DNA of 5,667 nt, from contig JAKBCQ010000224.1 of the NCBI GenBank assembly GCA_021807585.1, positions 1 through 5,667 of the forward strand. The letters are read 5' to 3'. This stretch comes from Planctomycetota bacterium. GTDB lineage: Bacteria > Planctomycetota > Planctomycetia > Isosphaerales > Isosphaeraceae. Below the pieces are notes generated by a model. It was not told the DNA's origin, made no database searches, and saw only the letters and a program-made list of their open reading frames with translations. Position numbers and translations under genes: made by a program. Position 1 is the first letter of the stretch; every line of letters begins with the position of its first letter. Below, piece by piece: positions 1 through 5,667 of this stretch.

Positions 1-414
1 GGCCGCCGCAATCACGCCGACGCCGGTTTCACGCAGCATCGCGTTTGTTGAATCGTCATATGGCCAAGCGACGATCAACTCGGTGGGCTCGACGGGGGGA
101 TTCGGAAAAGCGTGACGACGCGGCGCAACTCCTCGTGTGATGTGGATATAAACAATCGCATCGGCGGCGCCGACCGCGGCGACGGTCCGATCCATTCGTT
201 CGTAAAGTCGTTCCAGATCGCAACCGACGATCTCGATCTCGCGCAAACTCCGCGACAGCCGCGATCGGTGCTCGTCGAACAGACGATACCGACCTTCGCG
301 GTAGAGGATCACCTCGTAGACTGCGTCGCCGAAAAGAAACCCGCGATCCCAGACCGAGATCTTGGCGTCTTCGATCGACGTCAACTCTCCGTTTAAGCAC
401 GCGATCGTCGCCAT
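1..414 (-). CDS. dat: D-amino-acid (D-alanine) aminotransferase, PLP class IV; C-terminal half lies outside the window
   Basis: Class IV (fold type I-unlike, branched-chain/D-amino-acid type) PLP-dependent aminotransferases of this kind interconvert D-alanine and D-glutamate with their 2-oxo acids in the cytoplasm, supplying D-amino acids for peptidoglycan. The 138 visible residues begin MATIACLNGELTSIEDAKIS, followed by DRGFLFGDAVYEVI (residues 23-36), the family's N-terminal signature. Tyr33 matches the active-site Tyr31 of Bacillus D-amino-acid aminotransferase, and Arg52 in the HRSRL segment matches the PLP-phosphate-binding Arg50. TRGVAPRRHAFP (93-104) carries the Arg99/His101 pair equivalent to Arg98/His100, which grip the substrate carboxylate; this RGxxPRxHxFP signature favours D-amino-acid aminotransferase over IlvE or PabC. 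The family is about 280-290 residues long, so roughly half is missing, and the catalytic lysine should lie about a dozen residues past the edge. The ATG at 414 is chosen because family homology begins there and TCTCC at 422-426 (GGAGA on the coding strand) sits about 8 nt upstream. The exact substrate remains inferred. Confidence 0.9.
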   Translation of the reverse strand, partial: MATIACLNGELTSIEDAKISVWDRGFLFGDAVYEVILYREGRYRLFDEHRSRLSRSLREIEIVGCDLERLYERMDRTVAAVGAADAIVYIHITRGVAPRRHAFPNPPVEPTELIVAWPYDDSTNAMLRETGVGVIAAA

Positions 415-421
415 CAAACCG

Positions 422-426
422 TCTCC
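422..426 (-). promoter_or_regulatory. Shine-Dalgarno of the aminotransferase gene
   Basis: The coding strand reads GGAGA with 7-8 nt to the ATG at 414, a near-ideal ribosome binding site. It supports that ATG as the start. The reading frame stays open for 12 codons upstream, to a TGA at 453-451, but contains no better start. Confidence 0.7.
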
Positions 427-433
427 AATCACC

Positions 434-447
434 CCGCGAATTCGCGG
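434..447. repeat. Perfect 14-bp palindrome upstream of the aminotransferase start
   Basis: CCGCGAATTCGCGG equals its own reverse complement. It lies 20-33 nt before the aminotransferase ATG and ends 8 nt upstream of the Shine-Dalgarno. There is no loop and no following U-tract, so it is not a terminator. It could be a repressor half-site pair or a chance palindrome in GC-rich DNA. No second copy was noticed in the window. Confidence 0.3.
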
Positions 448-588
448 CGATCACCCTGGACCGATCGCATCGCCAATCTGGATTGCGAAGCTCGATCTCA
501 GCCGATCGGCGGCGGAATTGATCGTAACCGATCGGTCGACCTTGAGCAAAATGTTCATTCCATGCGTTTCGGCGCGGCAATTCGTTTG

Positions 589-616
589 TTGATAATTTCA
601 AAAAAGCATATAACAA
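589..616 (-). promoter_or_regulatory. Weak candidate promoter for the aminotransferase gene
   Basis: The stretch at about 580-625 is strongly AT-rich inside an otherwise GC-rich window and lies just after the stop of the large upstream gene. On the minus strand TTGTTA (616-611; 4 of 6 matches to TTGACA) is followed after 16 nt by TATCAA (594-589; 4 of 6 matches to TATAAT). Other hexamer pairings in the same patch are about as good, for example TTGTTC with TATATG. The composition supports a promoter more than the hexamers do. Transcription from here would give a leader of about 165 nt before the ATG at 414. Confidence 0.22.
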
Positions 617-621
617 TTAAC

Positions 622-3600
622 TCATTCTTTGAACAATCGTCCCAAGCCGACCGCGGCCACCGTGGCGAGGAGAGTCGTCGTGCTCGTCGTAGCCATCGCC
701 GGCGCCGCGAGGATCGCCGAGAACGTCAGGGCGTTGGCGAATCGAGCGGGGATCAATCGCGATGCGGCTCGAACGACGACGAACGCGATCAAGGCGATCG
801 TTAACAGCGAGGCGACGATGAACTTCAAGACCGCGGAGGGGAGAACGCGAACACGAGGCGGGACGAAACGGACGACGATCGGTTGATTCGAAGCGCCCGA
901 ACGAGTCTCGCCTTGAAAGCACCGCGGCGGTCCGGTCAAACGAAGGATTGGGATCGAAAACATCGGCGATTCTTCGCTGAATGCTCCCGCTTCCTCGTCG
1001 GTCGACGCGCGCGTCTTCGACGCAGCGGGTGATAATGTTGAGATATCAATTCCTTTTGCGGATAATTCCTCGGCCACTGTCCGTCGCGCGTCTTGGGGCC
1101 GATTCACGTCTCGGCTCGCCGATCCGGTCGCGAGCGACGATCGAACCGCGGACCGCATTTCGAGGTCGAGATCGGCGAGCGCCCCGGCGATCTCGGATCG
1201 CTCGCGAAGCGACCCTGGGTCCATCCGAGCGATTCTCCCGATCAATCTTCGCGCGGTCCCTTCCACACGAGACGTTGCGAGCGTGCCCGCCGAGATCGCT
1301 TCATACGACGGCGAGACGACACTGATCGACACGGTATCGGGAGCGTGCAATTCAATAATAGTAGGAACACGTGATTGATCGAGCGTCGGAAGCGGAAATG
1401 ATGTCGTCGAATGGAGCGGAATCGTTCCGGTCCAAACGATCCGAACCTCGCGGGCGCCGGGTTCGACGAGGGGGATGAAAACGCGCCCCGATGCGTCCTT
1501 CGCCGCAGCGCCCCGCGTCTGATCGACCGAAGCCCAAACGATTTGGCATTGCGGAGGGGGATCAAGCGCAAGGAAGCCCGCGGGGCCCGGGTTGAGGTCG
1601 AATCGCGCCGATCCGGTGATCGATCCGTCGGCGGTGACGACGCCGACAATATCGGCGAATTCCACACGTGCGCGATCGTCGTCGGTCGCTCGGCTGTGCG
1701 CGATCTCGTCCGGAGGAACCTTGATCGAGAGGCTCCAATCGTCGCGTGTGGCCTCATAAGCCGTGACGGTCGTTGATTCGGGAAGATATTCGGGTTTGTC
1801 GTTCTCAGGAAAACGGCCGGCGTCGATCGGAGCAAGGCCGATCGCCTTGTCGTTCGTGATCTTCAGCCCCGAAAGGTCGGCGATCGCGACGATCGTCTCG
1901 GCGACTCCTCGGCCGAGCGGTATCAACTTGGGGACGGTCGTCGTTTCACCCGGTCGAAACGGGCGATCAGCCGATATAAATATGTCTTGTTCTCCCTCGA
2001 CGGGACGCTCGGGACGGATCGTCCAGATCGTCGAATCGGCTTGATTTTCGGCGACAAGCGTGTGAGCGCACCCGGATAATTGGACCGTCGCCGATTTGGC
2101 CCAGTCACGCGGAAGGCGGAACCGAAGCGTTTCGATAGCCCCGGCCGAAACCTGATACCGCGCTCGCGTCTTCCACCGAACCGAATCGGGATGTATCGAC
2201 AAAAAACTGAAGATCTGAACGCGCGATATTGGTTCGATCCGGCGGCGAATCACGCCGAGTTCGCGGGGATCGTCGATGCGATAAACCGAGCGGTAAAGCC
2301 GCGGATTCGGCGCGGGGTCGGCGATCTCGGGGGGGCTCGGATCGAGCTTGAACGGGACGGGGGATTCGATCGTCAACACCCCCGGCAGGTCGCGCGCGCC
2401 GATCCAAATCGGCCGAAAGACCCGAGTTTCCACGGGTATTGATTCGCCGGCGAGGGGGTCCACATCGTCCGAAAGCCGGCCGATCAGCGTCGTTTCTTGC
2501 CGCGGCGCAATCGACCCGTCGAAGCGGAGTTGCAGGCGATCGGCCGACTCCCTCGACCAATCCACAAGTTCCCGCGCTTGAACTCGTTCGATATGAAAGA
2601 GAGGATCGATCATAATCTCGGCGTCGAACGAACGCCCGCCGTCGTTTTCGACGATCGTCTTCGCCTCGACATCGACTCGTCCCGCGCCGAGTCGAAGCGT
2701 GACGTCGGTGCGCGTCGCGCGGCCCGGCGGGATCGGTCCCGCGGCGATCTCGGGAGTCGGCGCCGAATCGAATCGACTCGAGCCCGCGAGCGTCAGATCA
2801 TCGGGGAGAACGCCCCATTGATTAACGAACGCCTCATCGTGGATCGGTTCGGTTCCGGCGATCGGTTCCAGCCGCCCCGTCCAATCGCCGGGTCTGCGGA
2901 ACGCGATCACTCCCGTGAATCGCGCGATGTCGACCGGCTCGACGAGCGGGGCGCGACGCATCCTCGGCGGACGCGACGCGTCGGCGGCCGTCGAATCGAC
3001 CGAACGCCACAAATCGAGTTCGATCGTTAACGGTGTCGCGTGATCACTCGTAGGTTCAACTCGAGCGATCCACTCGGGGGCCGGCGCCGATCCCCCTCGC
3101 GCCGAGTCGATCAGTCCGGGTACGACCGCCGATCGGACGATGAACCCGGGTTCTAGTCGAACCCTCACGATCGAAAGCTCCGCGGCGTCGCGATACGTCA
3201 GTCGAGCCCGAATCCGATCTCCAGCGGGCTCGGCGTCCCAAAGAATCAATCCTTCCACACCTCGATCATGCTTCTGGACTCGGCGTGTCTTCTCGCCGCC
3301 GACGACTTCCCATTTCGTTTCGACGACGCTCAGCGGGCCGAGATCGCCTTGAATTCCCGGAGGATCGCCGGGGACAGGGTCGATCGCTCCCGTCGCCGCG
3401 GGAGGCTTAATCAATCGCCAATGCGAATCTTCAGCGATCACGAAGCGCGATTGAGGAATCGGATTGATCGGAGTTCGGATTGAGACGCCTCGATCGCGAG
3501 GATCGGTTGGACGCTCGGCGTCGACGGTTCGCGTCAGTTCCAGCTCGTGCCGACCCAGGCCCCTCACGACGACGCGACCCGTCGTCCCCCCCGCGTCGAT

Positions 3601-5667
3601 TTGAATCGGCTCGGGACGACCGTCGACCCGCGCCGAAAGTTCGCGCGCCGTCCCGATCGGAAAAGGCCACGCACTCCCCTCCGAGGTTTCGCTCCATAAC
3701 TCAATCCTCGAGATAACCGTGCACGCAAGATCGTCGGATCGGCCCCCCGACCCCGAGCGACGAATCTCGTGATCGGCCGAAGTCGCGACGAGCGGGTCCG
3801 GCAAAGGCTCGATCGGCGCAACCGACAGCGACCGAAGACGCTCATAATCTTTTAATGATATAATTACGCGATCAGGTGCGTGCGCGGGATCGGGTTCTCC
3901 CTGATACGGTTCGACGACGAGGACCGGCGGTTCAGGGGGGCGTCGGGGCGACGCCTCGTCGGTTCGCGCGCGGGGCGAGGGAGCGAACAAGATCGATGCG
4001 ATCGCGAGGATCAAACCGAACCGTTGCGATCCGATCGACGACCGTCGTGATCGCGACTCGCCGCGCTGCTTTATCACCCGTGCATTCGTGATCTTGCGCG
4101 ATCGCACGCCGAAGGTCGATCCCAGGCGATATCCCGCCGCGGCGATCGCCCCCGCGATGATTCCCCGAGCACCGATTTGTGCAACCGTGGAATTGATGAA
4201 CCCAAGCCAAAACGCGATCAGAACCAGAATCGTCGCGCCACACGCGAAGGTCGCGGAAGAAACGTTACGACCGAAGATCGAAAACGCGACCACAGCAAGC
4301 GCGATCGAAACGACGATCGCCGTCGCGCGCGTTTCGTCGACGACCTTCAAGCGAATTCCGGTCCAAACAGGAGCGCCGATTCCAGGGATCGAATGATTAG
4401 ATATTGTGTAAACTTTAGATTCGCTTACATCGTTCGCGGTGCTCGCGTCGTCGTGCGAAGCGAGTTCTCGTCCCGAGGCGGCGGGGGTCGGTTCGATGAA
4501 CCAGCGAGCCAGGCTCTGATAGCGATCGAGCGAATCTCCCCCCCAGCCGACCGCGTCGACGACGCGACGACGCCCTCCCGCGAGGTCGATCTCGTGAGCG
4601 GATCGTTTCGACGTGACGAGGATCGCTCCCGGAATTGGAATCGCCTTCATCCTTGACGCGGCGAGAATCGCATTCGCCGCTCCCTTCGCCCCTCCCTCGA
4701 CGACCGATCGAGGATAACCGCTCGGCGGCGAGATCGGCGAGCGCGGCCCAAAACCGAGGTCGGCGAGCGCCTCGCGATCGACGACGATCGGCGCCGATCC
4801 TTCATCCCATTTCTTAAGCATATCTCCCAATAAAACACGGCTCGAAGCGTTGAAAAGCGCGGTCGTGAGCCGATCGATCTCGCTCGTATCGGATAAGTTC
4901 GATTTCTCGTCGCGCCCCGTCGCTCCGGCGAACCCCCCCCGGACGGTTTCGAGCGGTTCTCGGGATCGTTCGATCGCGATCGAATCGCCGACCGCTTCGA
5001 TCCGTTTATTCCTAGACGTGATCACGCGTGTTGTCGTTGATATTACAGGATACGAAGATCGAGGAACGTCGATTGTTTCAAGCGATTCCACGGCGAATAA
5101 CGGGCGGTTCGCCGCTGACGACGCGGCGCGATAATCGATCGTCAGTTCACGGCGGTTTCGGTTGAGCGCCGATCGGCCGAGATTGAAGAAAAATCCACGC
5201 CCCGAAACGAGAGGAACAATCGGCGCTCCGTCGAGAGTCGCCGCGGTCGGAGTCGATCCCTCGGGAAGCTCGACGCGAAGCGGCGCGGCGTCGGCTTCGA
5301 GCACGCTCAATGTTAGTCGCCGCGACGGCGAATCGATCGGGCTCGTCCAGGTCGTCGACTCGGCGCGATCAATTAATCCTGATGTGAGAATTTCTTGTAG
5401 CGACTCGGTTTTAATTTCAAGCCGCGGAATACGGCGATCTTGTTCGAAGGCGAACGCGCGACGGCGGCGCCTCGGCGGCGCCGCGTCGAGAAGCGACGCG
5501 AACTCGCGGGCGCCGATCGCGAACGATTCGATCAACCGATCGGCCGATCCCCACGCGAGTTCGGGATCGAGCCTCGTCAAACCGTCTCCTCGCGCCGAAG
5601 CTCGAATCGAACCATCAATCTCAATAAGAACAAGCCCCGATACGTTGAACCGTTCGATCGGCGTCAC
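622..5667 (-). CDS. Very large membrane-anchored beta-rich envelope protein of unknown function, 5' end outside the window
   Basis: I do not recognise a named family. The open frame runs 1681 codons to TGA at 624-622; it enters from the right edge, where the first codon is an edge GTG and probably an internal valine (no Shine-Dalgarno is visible and no signal peptide follows). Residues 1-440 are mostly beta-rich and extracytoplasmic by inference. Hydrophobic segments follow at about 447-466, 472-491 and 498-520, then a very basic stretch (521-549) and a short signal-like hydrophobic run (550-562, FGLILAIASILFA). A proline-rich linker (574-598) and a KDYERL segment (606-611) lead into about 1000 residues of beta-rich modules, ending in hydrophobic segments at about 1613-1633 and 1647-1676 and the tail GRLFKE. 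A single-protein topology is possible, because the basic stretch would be a cytoplasmic loop. The layout equally suggests two related proteins fused at about residue 530. Repeated envelope modules of this type are, from general knowledge, common in planctomycete hypothetical proteins. No catalytic motif is visible. Residues are Arg-, Pro- and Asp-rich and cysteines are few, all consistent with real coding sequence. Confidence 0.85.
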   Translation of the reverse strand: MTPIERFNVSGLVLIEIDGSIRASARGDGLTRLDPELAWGSADRLIESFAIGAREFASLLDAAPPRRRRRAFAFEQDRRIPRLEIKTESLQEILTSGLIDRAESTTWTSPIDSPSRRLTLSVLEADAAPLRVELPEGSTPTAATLDGAPIVPLVSGRGFFFNLGRSALNRNRRELTIDYRAASSAANRPLFAVESLETIDVPRSSYPVISTTTRVITSRNKRIEAVGDSIAIERSREPLETVRGGFAGATGRDEKSNLSDTSEIDRLTTALFNASSRVLLGDMLKKWDEGSAPIVVDREALADLGFGPRSPISPPSGYPRSVVEGGAKGAANAILAASRMKAIPIPGAILVTSKRSAHEIDLAGGRRRVVDAVGWGGDSLDRYQSLARWFIEPTPAASGRELASHDDASTANDVSESKVYTISNHSIPGIGAPVWTGIRLKVVDETRATAIVVSIALAVVAFSIFGRNVSSATFACGATILVLIAFWLGFINSTVAQIGARGIIAGAIAAAGYRLGSTFGVRSRKITNARVIKQRGESRSRRSSIGSQRFGLILAIASILFAPSPRARTDEASPRRPPEPPVLVVEPYQGEPDPAHAPDRVIISLKDYERLRSLSVAPIEPLPDPLVATSADHEIRRSGSGGRSDDLACTVISRIELWSETSEGSAWPFPIGTARELSARVDGRPEPIQIDAGGTTGRVVVRGLGRHELELTRTVDAERPTDPRDRGVSIRTPINPIPQSRFVIAEDSHWRLIKPPAATGAIDPVPGDPPGIQGDLGPLSVVETKWEVVGGEKTRRVQKHDRGVEGLILWDAEPAGDRIRARLTYRDAAELSIVRVRLEPGFIVRSAVVPGLIDSARGGSAPAPEWIARVEPTSDHATPLTIELDLWRSVDSTAADASRPPRMRRAPLVEPVDIARFTGVIAFRRPGDWTGRLEPIAGTEPIHDEAFVNQWGVLPDDLTLAGSSRFDSAPTPEIAAGPIPPGRATRTDVTLRLGAGRVDVEAKTIVENDGGRSFDAEIMIDPLFHIERVQARELVDWSRESADRLQLRFDGSIAPRQETTLIGRLSDDVDPLAGESIPVETRVFRPIWIGARDLPGVLTIESPVPFKLDPSPPEIADPAPNPRLYRSVYRIDDPRELGVIRRRIEPISRVQIFSFLSIHPDSVRWKTRARYQVSAGAIETLRFRLPRDWAKSATVQLSGCAHTLVAENQADSTIWTIRPERPVEGEQDIFISADRPFRPGETTTVPKLIPLGRGVAETIVAIADLSGLKITNDKAIGLAPIDAGRFPENDKPEYLPESTTVTAYEATRDDWSLSIKVPPDEIAHSRATDDDRARVEFADIVGVVTADGSITGSARFDLNPGPAGFLALDPPPQCQIVWASVDQTRGAAAKDASGRVFIPLVEPGAREVRIVWTGTIPLHSTTSFPLPTLDQSRVPTIIELHAPDTVSISVVSPSYEAISAGTLATSRVEGTARRLIGRIARMDPGSLRERSEIAGALADLDLEMRSAVRSSLATGSASRDVNRPQDARRTVAEELSAKGIDISTLSPAASKTRASTDEEAGAFSEESPMFSIPILRLTGPPRCFQGETRSGASNQPIVVRFVPPRVRVLPSAVLKFIVASLLTIALIAFVVVRAASRLIPARFANALTFSAILAAPAMATTSTTTLLATVAAVGLGRLFKE
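640..831 (-). other. C-terminal membrane-segment cluster of the long protein
   Basis: Residues 1613-1633 (core FIVASLLTIALIAFVVV) form a convincing transmembrane helix, followed by a basic linker (RAASRLIPAR). Residues 1647-1676 are Ala/Thr-rich and moderately hydrophobic, ending AAVGLGRLFKE. The helix probably anchors the beta-rich part to a membrane with a short tail inside; whether the last stretch spans the membrane once more is uncertain. Confidence 0.65.
3982..4020 (-). other. Internal signal-peptide-like hydrophobic core
   Basis: Residues 550-562 of the long frame (FGLILAIASILFA) are preceded by about 28 residues holding many Arg/Lys and followed by PSPRARTDEA and a proline-rich linker. 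In a separate protein this would be a signal peptide; in the continuous protein it would be an in-to-out membrane segment or anchor. It is shorter than a typical transmembrane helix, which favours the signal-peptide reading. Confidence 0.55.
4108..4329 (-). other. Membrane-segment cluster ending the first half of the long protein
   Basis: Residues 447-466 (ATAIVVSIALAVVAFSIFG core) and 472-491 (ATFACGATILVLIAFWLGFI core) are clear hydrophobic segments. Residues 498-520 (IGARGIIAGAIAAAGYRLG and flank) form a weaker third. The following RSRK-rich stretch suggests the chain is cytoplasmic after the third segment. The order (segment, Arg linker, segment, Ala/Gly-rich segment, GxRLGxxFG-like end) matches the extreme C-terminus of the same frame. 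Confidence 0.7.

Larger units (their letters stand above)
622..4077 (-). other. Alternative gene model: second half as a separate 1151-residue secreted and membrane-anchored protein
   Basis: In the same frame as the long CDS, the GTG codon at 4077-4075 (residue 531) would start a protein beginning VIKQRGESRSRRSSIGSQRF. It has a basic n-region, a 13-residue hydrophobic core and a polar, Pro/Ala-containing c-region (about residues 563-570), which is the layout of a Sec signal peptide, although no clean AxA cleavage site is seen. The remainder has everything expected of a complete protein: linker, beta modules, and C-terminal membrane segments before the stop. Against this model, no good Shine-Dalgarno precedes the GTG and the upstream frame has no stop here. 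It is an alternative reading of the same DNA, not an additional gene. Confidence 0.4.

Noticed and set aside
56..616. 186-codon minus-strand frame overlapping the aminotransferase and the gap
   Set aside because: Very arginine/serine-rich shadow in a different frame; the aminotransferase frame on the same strand (1-414) carries clear family motifs.
600..621. T-run (A-run at 600-605 on the plus strand) after the large gene as a rho-independent terminator
   Set aside because: No GC-rich hairpin precedes the T-run on the coding strand; the stretch is simply AT-rich.
1242..1835. 197-codon minus-strand frame inside the large gene
   Set aside because: Out-of-frame shadow, arginine-rich, no domain; the main frame continues through it.
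2497..3030. 177-codon plus-strand frame and several other plus-strand frames of 60-160 codons between 562 and 5134
   Set aside because: All lie antisense to the continuous 1681-codon frame, have low-complexity Arg/Asp/Ser-rich translations and show no recognisable domain; such frames are expected opposite GC-rich genes.
3841..3872. AT-rich patch within the large gene as an internal promoter
   Set aside because: It encodes the DRVIISLKDYERL segment, which looks like constrained protein sequence, and it lies downstream of the possible internal start, so it could not drive it.
5665..5667. GTG at the right edge as the true start of the large protein
   Set aside because: It is the first codon available at the window edge, the following residues look like an internal beta strand, and no signal peptide or ribosome binding site can be seen. 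The gene most likely begins upstream of the window.
1..5667. Defence system, CRISPR array, insertion sequence, tRNA or rRNA
   Set aside because: Neither strand shows nuclease, helicase or transposase motifs, regular spaced repeats, terminal inverted repeats or RNA-gene signatures. The window holds only the two loci described.

Overview
The window fits a GC-rich (roughly 60-65 %) bacterium, most likely a planctomycete. This is an inference from protein style: a very large, arginine- and proline-rich envelope protein built of repeated beta-rich modules with membrane segments and no recognisable enzyme domain. No taxonomic marker gene is present. Every gene I can support is on the minus strand, so transcription runs from high to low coordinates.

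Layout in the direction of transcription. Positions 5667-622 form one uninterrupted reading frame, already open at the right edge, encoding at least 1681 residues of a membrane-anchored, mainly extracytoplasmic protein of unknown function. It looks like two related proteins joined end to end. Residues 1-530 are the tail of a first protein: beta-rich domains followed by a cluster of membrane segments. Residues 531-1681 read like a complete second protein: a basic N-terminus, a signal-peptide-like hydrophobic stretch, a proline-rich linker, about 1000 beta-rich residues, and a second membrane cluster. No in-frame stop separates the halves. A GTG codon at the seam overlaps an off-frame TGA-TAA, so this could be a true fusion or two overlapping genes joined by an indel.

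Positions 621-415 are a 207-bp gap. It holds an AT-rich patch with weak promoter-like hexamers, several palindromes, a doubtful 35-codon ORF and a good Shine-Dalgarno. Positions 414-1 encode the first 138 residues of a class IV PLP-dependent aminotransferase that closely resembles D-amino-acid (D-alanine) aminotransferase and is cut by the left edge.

The two loci share a strand, but the gap and the AT-rich patch suggest the aminotransferase may have its own promoter. D-amino acids feed peptidoglycan synthesis and the large protein appears to belong to the envelope, but a functional link is speculation. I see no RNA genes, mobile elements, CRISPR arrays or convincing terminators. The most unusual features are the double-protein architecture and a strong excess of the hexamer CGATCG across genes and the gap.
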